Assembly: GCA_026989715.1 (NCBI GenBank)
Contig: JALSIU010000232.1
Span: 1 to 15,220, forward strand
Source: Methylomonas sp.
Lineage (GTDB): Bacteria > Pseudomonadota > Gammaproteobacteria > Methylococcales > Methylomonadaceae
Direction: 5' to 3'
DNA length: 15,220 bases
Part shown: in pieces, positions 1-7,230 of the stretch
Position numbering within the stretch: position 1 is the first letter of the stretch
Layout of the letters: each line of letters begins with the position of its first letter
Made by a program: the position numbers and the translations under genes
Notes under the pieces: model-generated
Told to the model about the DNA's origin: nothing
The model's input: only the letters and a program-made list of their open reading frames with translations
Database searches by the model: none

Positions 1-71
1 TTTTGATGTAAGGCTTGTAAGACTGCCTGACCAATAAAGCCGGTCGCACCGGTGACTAATATCTTTTGCAT
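1..71 (-). CDS. NAD(P)-dependent epimerase/dehydratase, N-terminal fragment (runs off window)
   Basis: Only the first 23 codons are inside the window; the rest lies to the left. The translation starts MQKILVTGATGFIGQAV, which contains the TGATGFIG glycine-rich loop (GxxGxxG) of extended short-chain dehydrogenases that bind NAD(P). Members of this family typically epimerise or dehydrate nucleotide sugars. The ATG lies 2 bases after the stop codon of the upstream glycosyltransferase gene, so the two are very likely co-transcribed, which supports a role in sugar-nucleotide supply or polysaccharide assembly. The Shine-Dalgarno sequence is weak, suggesting translational coupling. The exact substrate cannot be told from this stub. 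Confidence 0.8.
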   Translation of the reverse strand, partial: MQKILVTGATGFIGQAVLQALHQ

Positions 72-73
72 GA

Positions 74-952
74 TTAATACAGTCCCACTAAAGCAATCAA
101 AAATAATATCCAACGATCACGCCGGCGTCGGCGCAGTTGTGAGATATTTTTTAAAATGGTTAATCTTGAATGTACATTTAAGTCATGGTGAGCAACTAAG
201 TCGGCAATTTTAAGGACTTGTTGCTTGCACCAGCCTTTATGTAATAACTTAAATCTTTTGCAAATGGCTTGCCAGCCTTTATGAATGCCTACTTGATTAT
301 GTGAATGTTGGCGATAAAGTAGCATCGGCTCCGGGTCTATAAACCATTGCAATCCTTTTTCTCTAAAAAAAGCATAAATAAACCAGTCATGCAAACTTAT
401 TTGTGCCGTTTTTTGCTTCTGTGCTTGTAATAACGCTTTAAATTGCAACATCGGAGCCGTACGTAAGACATAAGTACAACCCGGGCCTGCGGCTTCAAAT
501 AAGTAGTCATATTGACGTTGTGGTTGCGCTTTATGAATGCGTAATTGCCTACCATCTTCCCAGAAAGCGGTGACATTGCCGGAATAGGCAGCAAAATTTT
601 CCGTATTGAGTCGCGCACAGGCACGGCGGAGCTTGTCAGTTAGCCAAATATCATCTTGGTCAGATAAGGCGATAAAATCAAAGCCTGCAAAATTAACGTC
701 TTTGATAAGGCGATAGAAATTAGCCGCTGCCCCTCCAAATGTCTGCCCATAGTCCAATACTTTAATCTGCGGGTGAGTGGCCGCGTAGCGACAACACCAT
801 TGGTAACTATCGTCAGTAGATAAATCAACACTTATAAAAATGGTGCAGATAACGCCATCTTGTTGCAAAATACTGGTCAACTGTTCTTCTAAAAAGCTTA
901 TGCCATTATAGACAGCAAGTAACACCGCGACTTGTGGCACGCTTTGATTCAT
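74..952 (-). CDS. Family 2 glycosyltransferase (rhamnosyltransferase-like)
   Basis: This 292-residue protein has a GT-A fold glycosyltransferase pattern. The nucleotide-binding strand is near residues 8-24 (AVLLAVYNG). A metal/sugar-nucleotide motif SDQDDIW sits at 97-103, with a second aspartate-containing motif LHDW at 187-190. A late YRQHSHNQVG segment at 213-222 is typical of rhamnosyltransferase-like GT2 enzymes. The C-terminus is basic (RRRRRDR at 274-280) and then hydrophobic (281-292), which suggests peripheral association with the inner membrane. Length fits the family (about 300). An AGGA ribosome site lies about 10 bases before the ATG. It sits 19 bases after hemJ and 2 bases before an epimerase gene. 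It probably adds a sugar to a cell-surface glycan; donor and acceptor cannot be assigned. Confidence 0.88.
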   Translation of the reverse strand: MNQSVPQVAVLLAVYNGISFLEEQLTSILQQDGVICTIFISVDLSTDDSYQWCCRYAATHPQIKVLDYGQTFGGAAANFYRLIKDVNFAGFDFIALSDQDDIWLTDKLRRACARLNTENFAAYSGNVTAFWEDGRQLRIHKAQPQRQYDYLFEAAGPGCTYVLRTAPMLQFKALLQAQKQKTAQISLHDWFIYAFFREKGLQWFIDPEPMLLYRQHSHNQVGIHKGWQAICKRFKLLHKGWCKQQVLKIADLVAHHDLNVHSRLTILKNISQLRRRRRDRWILFLIALVGLY

Positions 953-971
953 ACAATATTCCTAAATGACT

Positions 972-1397
972 TTAAAAGGGTTTGACCACGGCTAAAATAA
1001 TAATCGCAATTAAAAATACCACTGGCACTTCATTAAACCAGCGGTAAAAAACATGACTGCGTTGATTATTGTCTGTTTTAAAATCCATTAAATAACGATA
1101 ACAGTAATAATGATAAACAAGCAAGAGTGCGAGTAGGGTTAACTTTGCATGTAACCAGCCCATTGAGGCATACATGCCCCAAGCATAATCAAGCAACATC
1201 CATATGCCAAAGATAAAGGTTATGATCATGCCGGGAGTCATGATGCCAAAGAATAATTTACGTTCCATCACTTTAAAGCGTTCATTGCTGATGGCATCAT
1301 CACTCATCGCATGGTAGACAAATAATCTAGGTAGATAAAACAGTCCTGCAAACCAGGTGACCATAAAAATAAGATGTAGGGCTTTTAACCAAAGCAT
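972..1397 (-). CDS. hemJ: Protoporphyrinogen IX oxidase HemJ (membrane protein)
   Basis: A 141-residue integral membrane protein of the HemJ/UPF0093 family, which oxidises protoporphyrinogen IX to protoporphyrin IX in haem synthesis, passing electrons toward the respiratory chain. The N-terminal signature is clear: LKALHLIFMVTWFAGLFYLP carries the conserved His8, followed by Arg24 in LPRLFVYH. The second signature GWLHAKLTL holds the conserved Lys85. Four hydrophobic segments (about 4-22, 50-70, 81-100, 123-139) match the four-helix family topology, and length is typical (about 140-150). An AAGGA ribosome site precedes the ATG. It lies 14 bases after the TlpA-like gene and 19 bases before the glycosyltransferase gene, so it is probably part of one minus-strand transcript. 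Co-location with haem genes is not seen here. Confidence 0.92.
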   Translation of the reverse strand: MLWLKALHLIFMVTWFAGLFYLPRLFVYHAMSDDAISNERFKVMERKLFFGIMTPGMIITFIFGIWMLLDYAWGMYASMGWLHAKLTLLALLLVYHYYCYRYLMDFKTDNNQRSHVFYRWFNEVPVVFLIAIIILAVVKPF

Positions 1398-1411
1398 TGT
1401 TTTTTAGTTCC

Positions 1412-1939
1412 TTATAGGGTTAGGGAAGAAGTTGTATTATTTTTTAATAAAGATTCGATACGCTTCTGCATGGCCTGTAAATCAAACAGGCCTGTTATTT
1501 GATATTCAATATTTCCTTGTGGGTTAATTAATAGTGTGGTTGGCGTTAAGCGAATATCGCCAAAGGCTTGTGCAAACTGTCCGTGCAGGTCTAGTACTAT
1601 ATGATAGGGGATTTGGTGATTTTTGGCGGCGGCGACAACGTAGTTGGGACGGTCATACTGCATGGCGATGGCAATGATTTCCAAGCCATGTGCGTGGTAG
1701 TCTTGGTATAGGCTTTTAAAATGCACAATTTCCTTTAAGCAACTCGGGCAGTTGCTCGCCCAGAAAGTAATCAGTACCGGTTGGCCTTGTAGCTGTTTTA
1801 AATTGACTAGCTGATTATTTATGGTTCTAAAATTAAGTTGTGGAGCCGAAGGCTTAGGTAAGAAGAGATAATACGCCCCTAGCATCAGCAATATAAGAGG
1901 TAAAATAAACAGGGATTGATAGATTTTAGGGTGCGTCAT
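1412..1939 (-). CDS. TlpA/DsbE-like thiol:disulfide oxidoreductase, membrane-anchored
   Basis: A thioredoxin-fold protein of 175 residues from the chosen ATG at 1937-1939. An uncleaved signal anchor (about residues 8-27) puts the catalytic domain in the periplasm. The redox motif is C64-P-S-C67 within TFWASNCPSC, and the cis-proline loop is at LTPTT (Pro133). This is the AhpC-TSA/redoxin layout of TlpA, ResA and DsbE, which reduce periplasmic disulfides, often for cytochrome c maturation or copper-site assembly. A longer reading frame reaches 2020, but its extra residues lie inside the 3' end of the ClC gene and look non-coding, so I use the internal ATG directly before the hydrophobic segment. 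That gives a 14-base overlap with the ClC gene, consistent with translational coupling. The specific client is unknown. Confidence 0.88.
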   Translation of the reverse strand: MTHPKIYQSLFILPLILLMLGAYYLFLPKPSAPQLNFRTINNQLVNLKQLQGQPVLITFWASNCPSCLKEIVHFKSLYQDYHAHGLEIIAIAMQYDRPNYVVAAAKNHQIPYHIVLDLHGQFAQAFGDIRLTPTTLLINPQGNIEYQITGLFDLQAMQKRIESLLKNNTTSSLTL

Positions 1940-3281
1940 GGCTATCGGCTTTTTGTTTGGCGAGATCGGCATTGATGGCATCATTGTGGCGGTGTACTTG
2001 GTAGGCATTACATAAAGCACGGTATAAGGGTTCTTGGTTAATTAACCTGGAAGTGCTGGAGGCAATAAAGGCTGCGGCCATAATGGGGATGGAAATTTCA
2101 TGGCTATGAGTCATTTCCAATACGACAACAAAGGAAGTTAATGGCGATTGCAGCATGCCGGAAAAATAGGCGGTAATGGTTAATAGCACCATCACAGAGC
2201 CGGGCGCAATAGGAAGCCATGTAGCTAAATTGGCTCCAATTCCTGCACCTGTGGCAATAGAGGGGACAAAAATACCACTGGGAATACCGCTAAAAAACGT
2301 CGCAATGGTCGCCAGCATTTTGTACAGAGGAAAGAGCGGGTCAATATTAGTGGCATTCTGCATAATATTTTTGGCCACTTGGTAGCCGGTACCAAAACTA
2401 TCACCGTGGGATAAATAACCAAGTAATGCAATCACCCCGCCACAAACAAAAGCGACTAAGACAATGGAGGTGTTTAAACGTTTTATAAAATATTGTCCGT
2501 TGACGACAATTTTACTGAAGAGTCCGCCCGATAGACCGCCGACAAAACCACATAAAGGAATTGCGAGCCAGCTTTCTCCCCAAGGAAATTTTAAAGTTTC
2601 ATCGGTAAAATAAAAAGTGTGATTTAAAATGGAATAGGCAGTAATACCGGCAAAAATAATGGCGGTTAAAACTAAGGTACTGATACGCTCTTCCAAAGTA
2701 CGTCCCATTTCTTCGATAGCAAACATAATGCCTGCTAAGGGGGCACTAAACATCGCGGCAAATCCTGCGGCACTTCCCGCTAAGAGTAGGCCTTTTGCCA
2801 TATAGTGCGCGGGGAATTTAACGGCTTTACCGAGAGAAGCCATCAGTGAGGCACCGACATGAGTAGCAGGGCCGCCAAAACCAACAGAAGCCCCTGATAA
2901 TAAACCCATAATCGGTAAAAAGGTTTTGCCAAAGGCAATACGTAGTGAAACCAGTTTGGAACGCTCCGCGAGTGTATGCGGGATTTCTAAAGCGGTTTTG
3001 ACTTGTGGAATGCCGCTACCTTGACTTCCCGGAAAAAAGCGTACCGTTATCCAAGCTGTTAGTGCTAAACCGAAAGGGGCAACGACAAAATTAAACCAAG
3101 GGTATTGCAGAGAAATTGAGCGATAAAAAGCCGCTGCCCATTCGCTCAATAAGGTCATGGTAGCGATTAATAAGCCAATGACAACTGCTCCAATCCAAAA
3201 AACTAAGCGTTGCTTCCATGAGTTCAGGGAAAAAAAGGATTTGCTGTATTCGGACACAGTCTTTATAAGGCGTATTTGCAA
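1926..3281 (-). CDS. ClC-family voltage-gated chloride channel/transporter lacking the gating glutamate
   Basis: A polytopic membrane protein of about 451 residues with the three ClC selectivity-filter segments. GSGIP is at 88-92, GIFVP at 337-341, and Tyr420 in EPLYRAL corresponds to Tyr445 of E. coli ClC-ec1. The middle motif, GREGP in ClC-ec1, reads GFGGP at 134-138 here, so the external gating glutamate (E148) is replaced by Gly136. The intracellular proton glutamate region (IEEM, Glu190-Glu191, matching E202-E203) is kept. Loss of E148 in ClC-ec1 is known to uncouple H+ exchange, so this protein may pass Cl- or another anion passively (inference). The start is uncertain: the frame opens at TTG 3281 without a ribosome site, and GTG at 3257 is an alternative. 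No CBS domains follow. It is the first gene of the minus-strand cluster. Confidence 0.9.
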   Translation of the reverse strand: MQIRLIKTVSEYSKSFFSLNSWKQRLVFWIGAVVIGLLIATMTLLSEWAAAFYRSISLQYPWFNFVVAPFGLALTAWITVRFFPGSQGSGIPQVKTALEIPHTLAERSKLVSLRIAFGKTFLPIMGLLSGASVGFGGPATHVGASLMASLGKAVKFPAHYMAKGLLLAGSAAGFAAMFSAPLAGIMFAIEEMGRTLEERISTLVLTAIIFAGITAYSILNHTFYFTDETLKFPWGESWLAIPLCGFVGGLSGGLFSKIVVNGQYFIKRLNTSIVLVAFVCGGVIALLGYLSHGDSFGTGYQVAKNIMQNATNIDPLFPLYKMLATIATFFSGIPSGIFVPSIATGAGIGANLATWLPIAPGSVMVLLTITAYFSGMLQSPLTSFVVVLEMTHSHEISIPIMAAAFIASSTSRLINQEPLYRALCNAYQVHRHNDAINADLAKQKADSHDAP

Positions 3282-3296
3282 AAATTCATTGTTGCA

Positions 3297-3325
3297 ATTA
3301 TAACAAAACCGGTAAGCTGTAAGGT
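3297..3325 (-). promoter_or_regulatory. Putative promoter for the minus-strand ClC-led cluster
   Basis: Read on the minus strand, 3302-3297 is a perfect TATAAT -10 hexamer. A partial -35 match, CTTACA at 3323-3318 (4 of 6), lies upstream, but with a short 15-base spacer. The element sits in the 84-base divergent gap between the ClC gene and serA, about 16 bases before the TTG start. A transcript from it would have a very short leader for TTG 3281 and a more usual one for GTG 3257. Confidence 0.4.
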
Positions 3326-3365
3326 TTTATTTAGCCTAACTTTTATAGAGATACTATTTTAGAGT

Positions 3366-4952
3366 ATGAAAAAGATTCTTATTTCCGACAAATTAGCCGA
3401 TGCTGGGGTTAACTTTTTAAATGAGCAGGAAGGCATTCAAATTCATATTGATACGGGCATGACCCCCGAACAGTTGTGCGCCACCATTGTTGATTATGAT
3501 GCTTTGTTAATTAGAAGTGATACTAAGGTGACCGAAGCCGTTATTCGAGCGGGTAAAAATTTAAAAGTCATTGGTCGTGCCGGAATTGGTGTTGATAATA
3601 TTGATATTCCTGCGGCAACCGAGCAGGGCATTATCGTGATGAATACACCGGACTCGAATGCAACGACAACGGCAGAGTTGGCGATAGCGCATATGTTTTC
3701 CTTAAGTCGTAACTTGCCTAAAGCCGATAAATCCATTCGCGAAGGTAAATGGGAGCGTTCGCAATTAATGGGCGCAGAAATTACGCATAAAACGTTAGCC
3801 ATTTTAGGTTTTGGTACGATTGGTCGTATTGTGGCGCGTCGTGGTGTGGGATTGGGTATGCGTGTTATTGCTTATGACCCGTTCGTAACGCCTGAGATTT
3901 TTGCCGAATGTGGTGCTGAACCTGTGAGCTTAGATGAATTGGTGGCACAAGCCGATTATTTAACTTTGCATTGTCCGGTGTTAGAAAAAACACGCGGCAT
4001 TATCAGCCGGGAAAAAATGGTGATGATGAAAAAGTCGGCACGTATTATTAATTGCGCCCGAGGCGGTTTAATTGATGAAGCGGCATTGTATGATGCGCTA
4101 AAAGCAGGCGATATTGCCGGCGCAGCACTCGATGTCTATGCACAGGAGCCACCTAAAGATTCACCATTATTAGAACTAGACAATATTGTGTTTACACCAC
4201 ATTTAGGTGCGTCTACTAAAGAAGCGCAAGTGGCGGTAAGTGTGGAAATTGCTCGTCAAGCCGTTACTTACTTAAAAACAGGGGAAGCGGTTAACGCCTT
4301 AAATGTGCCCCGTTTATCGGCTGAAGAGATTAAAAAATCAGAGCCTTATGTTGGCTTGGCCAATAGCTTGGGCAAAGTGATTGCCGGCTTAGTCACACAA
4401 CCGATTGAGCGCATTAAAGTATCATTGCTAGGTAACGCTTGTGAAGCAGAAGCGCGATCTGTTTCGGTAGGGGCATTGGTAGGTTTATTATCAGGCCGTG
4501 TTTCTACGCCCGTTAATAGCGTAAATGCAGAAAATATTGCCAAACGTCAAGGCATTGCATTAACTGAATCGAAAACAGAAGAAATAACCGGTTACCTTTC
4601 TTTAGTGGAAGTGACGGCTTACTGTGCAGGGGGAGAAGAAGTTAGCTTAACCGGGACTTTATTAGGTGATAAGCACCCCCGTTTAATTAATATTAATCAG
4701 TATGAAATTGAAGTCGTGCCGGAAGGGATTTTATTGGTCACTCAACATGCGGATAAACCGGGTGTGATTTGTGCCATTAGCTCGGTATTAGGGAAGGCCA
4801 ATATTAATATTTCACGTATGCAAGTGGGCATTGCAGATAATCATCAACAAGCGATGGCGGTCATTAGCATTTCTGAAAAATTGGATGCGGCTTTATTAGC
4901 AGATGTTTGTGCTTTAACGGCTGTTGAATCGGCCATTCAAATCGAGTTGTAA
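3366..4952 (+). CDS. serA: D-3-phosphoglycerate dehydrogenase
   Basis: The first enzyme of the phosphorylated serine pathway: it oxidises 3-phosphoglycerate to 3-phosphohydroxypyruvate with NAD+ in the cytoplasm. At 528 residues it is the long type with three parts. The catalytic and nucleotide-binding region is residues 1-310, with the Rossmann loop LGFGTIG at 147-153 and the catalytic set Arg232 (NCARGG), Glu261 (AQEPP) and His279 (TPHLGAS). The intervening ASB-like domain is about 320-440. A C-terminal ACT domain is about 454-525 (LLVTQHADKPGVICAIS), the usual site of serine feedback in this family. The ATG at 3366 starts exactly at the conserved MKKILISDKL sequence, with only a weak AG-rich ribosome site. 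serB follows 127 bases downstream, so the first and last steps of the pathway are clustered. Confidence 0.97.
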   Translation: MKKILISDKLADAGVNFLNEQEGIQIHIDTGMTPEQLCATIVDYDALLIRSDTKVTEAVIRAGKNLKVIGRAGIGVDNIDIPAATEQGIIVMNTPDSNATTTAELAIAHMFSLSRNLPKADKSIREGKWERSQLMGAEITHKTLAILGFGTIGRIVARRGVGLGMRVIAYDPFVTPEIFAECGAEPVSLDELVAQADYLTLHCPVLEKTRGIISREKMVMMKKSARIINCARGGLIDEAALYDALKAGDIAGAALDVYAQEPPKDSPLLELDNIVFTPHLGASTKEAQVAVSVEIARQAVTYLKTGEAVNALNVPRLSAEEIKKSEPYVGLANSLGKVIAGLVTQPIERIKVSLLGNACEAEARSVSVGALVGLLSGRVSTPVNSVNAENIAKRQGIALTESKTEEITGYLSLVEVTAYCAGGEEVSLTGTLLGDKHPRLININQYEIEVVPEGILLVTQHADKPGVICAISSVLGKANINISRMQVGIADNHQQAMAVISISEKLDAALLADVCALTAVESAIQIEL

Positions 4953-4980
4953 TACAACATTAATATACAGAATCGTAAGA

Positions 4981-5023
4981 TGGGTAGCACTCCCCGACTT
5001 GATAGTCCGGGGAGTGCTACCCA
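4981..5023. repeat. Perfect 16-bp inverted repeat (hairpin) between serA and serB
   Basis: The arms TGGGTAGCACTCCCCG (4981-4996) and CGGGGAGTGCTACCCA (5008-5023) are exact reverse complements around an 11-base loop. An alternative fold pairs GACT with AGTC and leaves a TGAT tetraloop and one bulged C. It is much more GC-rich than the surrounding intergenic DNA. No T-tract follows on either strand, so a classical intrinsic terminator is unlikely. It looks like a REP-type palindrome, a small palindromic mobile element, or an mRNA stabilising/attenuating hairpin between serA and serB. Confidence 0.75.
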
Positions 5024-5079
5024 CCTAGGCGACCACTTGGATATTTTGGCATATAGATAATTTTTTAGGTTAATTAAAT

Positions 5080-5718
5080 ATGAGTTTTGATATTATCTGC
5101 TTTGATTGCGATAGCACATTAAGCGCAATAGAAGGCATTGATGCCTTAGCAGAGCGAGCAGGTTGCGGCGCGGCCATGGCGGCGTTAACGAATGCAGCGA
5201 TGAATGGTGAAGTGGCTTTGGAAACTGTCTATGGGCAGCGTCTTAATTTGATTAGACCCGATAAACAAGCCATTGAGTGGGTCGCTGAACTGTATATAGA
5301 GCGTATGGTGCAAGGGGCGGCAGAGGTTTTTCAGCAATTACAAGCACAAGGCAAACAAGTGCATATCATTAGTGGTGGCTTAAAACAGGCTATTTTGCCT
5401 TTAGCGGCTAAGTTAAATATTGATGCCGGCCATGTGCATGCAGTTGATATTTTATTTGACGATGCGGGGCATTATTTAAAATTTAATGAGCAATCACCGT
5501 TAGCCAGAAATGGTGGTAAAGCCGAGGTGTGCCGTCAATTAAATCCTGATAATTTAAAATTAGCAATAGTCGGTGATGGGAATACCGATATGGAAGCGAA
5601 AAAAGCAGGTGCTTTTTGTGTTGGTTTTGGTGGCGTAGTGGCACGAGATAATGTTAGGGAGCAGGCCGATGTGTTTGTTGATGAGCCTGATTTGCAAGCT
5701 GTTTTGGCATTTTTATAA
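5080..5718 (+). CDS. serB: Phosphoserine phosphatase (HAD family)
   Basis: The last step of serine synthesis, hydrolysis of O-phosphoserine to serine, in the cytoplasm. All HAD motifs are present. Motif I is FDCDST, with nucleophile Asp9 and acid/base Asp11. Motif II is IISGG, with Ser98. The motif III lysine is Lys147 (GGKAEVC). Motif IV is VGDGNTD, with Asp166 and Asp170. Glu18 sits where SerB enzymes bind the substrate amino group. At 212 residues it is the short form without the N-terminal ACT-like domain of E. coli SerB. The position just after serA strongly supports SerB over other HAD phosphatases. The start follows an AGG about 10 bases upstream. A related HAD activity (for example, homoserine phosphotransferase) cannot be ruled out from sequence alone, but is less likely here. 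Confidence 0.9.
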   Translation: MSFDIICFDCDSTLSAIEGIDALAERAGCGAAMAALTNAAMNGEVALETVYGQRLNLIRPDKQAIEWVAELYIERMVQGAAEVFQQLQAQGKQVHIISGGLKQAILPLAAKLNIDAGHVHAVDILFDDAGHYLKFNEQSPLARNGGKAEVCRQLNPDNLKLAIVGDGNTDMEAKKAGAFCVGFGGVVARDNVREQADVFVDEPDLQAVLAFL

Positions 5719-5752
5719 ATTTAAATTCGCAAGCTGGATTAAGGAGTAAAAA

Positions 5753-6586
5753 ATGAAAATATTTTCCAGAATATTATGGGTATTGGTATTGATTATGTTG
5801 TCAAATTTGGCTAATGCCGCTAAAGATGAGACGCAGTGGAAGCGTGTATTAAAAGAGCAATTTTTCCCTGGTAAAATGATTGCCGATGGTACAGAGATAA
5901 TGCAATTAACGGCTCCAATACGGGCAGAAGACCCAGCACTGGTACCGATTAAAATTACGGCAAATTTTCCACAAACCAAAGCCAAATATATCAAGCGTAT
6001 TTTGCTGTTAATTGATAAAAACCCATTTCCTATGGTGGGTGAATTTGAGTTTACTCCCGAAAGTGGCCGGGCGGATATTGCCATGCGGGTGCGAGTAAAT
6101 ACTTATAGCTATATTCGCGCCATTGCTGAAATGAATGATGGCAAGTTGTTTATGGTGAAACGCTTTGTTAAAGCTAGTGGTGGCTGTTCGGCACCGATTG
6201 GAGCAGATTATGATGCGGCGATGCAGCGTTTAGGTAAAATGAAATTTAGGTTAGATGACAAGATAGTGGATGGTAAGCCGACGATGGCACAATTATTAAT
6301 TAGCCATCCTAATATTACCGGCATGCAAATTGATCAAGTGACCCGTTTTAAACGTAGAGCACATTTTATTAAACAAATTAAAGTAACCTTTAACGGCAAG
6401 CCGGTTTTGACAGCTAAAACTGATATTGCCATTAGCTCAGACCCCAATTTTCGTTTTTACTTTGTACCCACTGAAAAAGGGGAATTAAAGGCTGAATTTA
6501 CGGATACTTCTTGTGATAGTCCCATTAGCCGTGCCGTATGTGAAGCGGGTCGTACTTATAGTAAGACTTATACGGTGATGCCGTAG
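5753..6586 (+). CDS. Quinoprotein dehydrogenase-associated SoxYZ-like carrier protein
   Basis: A 277-residue exported protein with a signal peptide at 1-22 (hydrophobic core then SNLANAA). It joins a SoxY-like domain (about 25-155) to a SoxZ-like domain (about 172-252). Cys145 in ASGGCSAP matches the swinging-arm cysteine of SoxY, which in thiosulfate oxidation carries the sulfur substrate. Here that cysteine is at the domain junction rather than a free C-terminus. The SoxZ half contains ISHPNITG (183-190) and YFVPTEKG. Two further cysteines (254, 263) lie in the tail. This fused family is known from methylotrophs, usually near PQQ alcohol dehydrogenases, but its reaction is unproven. A strong AAGGAG site at 5741-5746 sets the start. 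It lies 34 bases after serB, and no dehydrogenase, cytochrome or sox gene is adjacent in the window. Confidence 0.85.
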   Translation: MKIFSRILWVLVLIMLSNLANAAKDETQWKRVLKEQFFPGKMIADGTEIMQLTAPIRAEDPALVPIKITANFPQTKAKYIKRILLLIDKNPFPMVGEFEFTPESGRADIAMRVRVNTYSYIRAIAEMNDGKLFMVKRFVKASGGCSAPIGADYDAAMQRLGKMKFRLDDKIVDGKPTMAQLLISHPNITGMQIDQVTRFKRRAHFIKQIKVTFNGKPVLTAKTDIAISSDPNFRFYFVPTEKGELKAEFTDTSCDSPISRAVCEAGRTYSKTYTVMP

Positions 6587-6922
6587 CAGTAAAAGCAGTG
6601 AAAATCATAATTATATTGCAGGAAATATTGATTGAAAATTTAGCAATTATTTAGAAAACTTATTTTGTCACTCTTTGATATATCAGGTATACAAAGTAAA
6701 AGCGGTCAGCGGTAAGTTTTGTTACCTCTTTCAGCGCAAATATCTCACGCATGCAGTCTCGTATAGGGTATTCTTCTTCTCAGTCCTTTTCTCTGTCCTT
6801 AGTACGTTTTTAAATTTAGCTTGGATATTTTTAAGGCTGAGACCTTGCGTCTTATGTTTTTTAGATATTTATAATAAACGGAGCTAAAAACGAGGGTTAG
6901 AGTATTTTTTTTAGGGTAAATA

Positions 6923-6931
6923 TGCTATATT
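6923..6931 (+). promoter_or_regulatory. Putative extended -10 promoter of feoABC
   Basis: TGCTATATT is an extended -10 (TG, one base, then TATATT, 5 of 6 to TATAAT). No good -35 is visible 17 bases upstream, which is common for extended -10 promoters. The predicted start of transcription, near 6938, would lie just before the Fur-type operator, a classic arrangement for iron repression. Confidence 0.5.
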
Positions 6932-6943
6932 GAATTTCATAAA

Positions 6944-6958
6944 TGAGAATGATTATTA
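6944..6958 (+). promoter_or_regulatory. Fur box (ferric uptake regulator operator) upstream of feoA
   Basis: TGAGAATGATTATTA matches the 7-1-7 inverted-repeat Fur consensus TGATAATNATTATCA at 12 of 14 defined positions. It lies 30 bases before the feoA start and directly after the putative -10 element, so Fe2+-Fur binding would block transcription. This fits the known Fur repression of feo operons in gammaproteobacteria. Confidence 0.75.
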
Positions 6959-6987
6959 ATTAGATAGTTATTGATAAGAGGTAAAGT

Positions 6988-7230
6988 ATGGATATGAGAC
7001 TATATGGCTTAAAGGATCTTGCGATTGGTGATAAAGGTCGCGTAAAAGGCTTTAATAAACAAGAGCGTAGTTATAGGAAACGCTTGTTAGCGATGGGGTT
7101 GACACCCGGTACGGAATTTTCTATCGTACGCTACGCGCCGTTAGGTGACCCTATTGAAATTGCTTTGCGTGGTTTCTCATTGACTTTACGTAAGGATGAA
7201 GCGGATATATTAAATATAGAGAAACTTTGA
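6988..7230 (+). CDS. feoA: Ferrous iron transport protein A
   Basis: An 80-residue cytoplasmic SH3-like protein of the FeoA family, thought to bind and regulate FeoB. Recognisable parts are the LLAMGLTPGTEF turn (34-45) and the APLGDPIEIALRG segment (50-62), both diagnostic. AAGAGG at 6976-6981 is a good ribosome site for the ATG at 6988; a second in-frame ATG lies two codons later. The stop TGA shares one base with the feoB ATG. Length matches the family (about 75-85). Confidence 0.95.
   Translation: MDMRLYGLKDLAIGDKGRVKGFNKQERSYRKRLLAMGLTPGTEFSIVRYAPLGDPIEIALRGFSLTLRKDEADILNIEKL

Larger units (their letters stand above)
6587..6987. other. 401-base gap; no convincing gene, carries feo control region at its right end
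   Basis: Between the SoxYZ-like gene and feoA the sequence is AT-rich. The only open frame of note (TTG at 6675 to 6887, 70 codons) has no ribosome site and an atypical composition rich in Phe, Leu and Cys. It also contains no recognisable domain, so I do not call it. I found no strong hairpin followed by a T-tract, no tRNA-like fold and no repeat. The useful signals are the promoter and Fur box at 6923-6958. Confidence 0.6.

Noticed and set aside
1940..2020. Upstream extension of the TlpA-like reading frame
   Set aside because: The extra residues lie in the 3' end of the ClC gene in another frame, and the signal anchor begins properly at the ATG at 1939.
6675..6887. 70-codon open frame between the SoxYZ-like gene and feoA, with a CxxC-like segment
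   Set aside because: It starts at TTG without a ribosome site, has a frame-noise composition and no recognisable domain, and no neighbour overlaps or couples to it.
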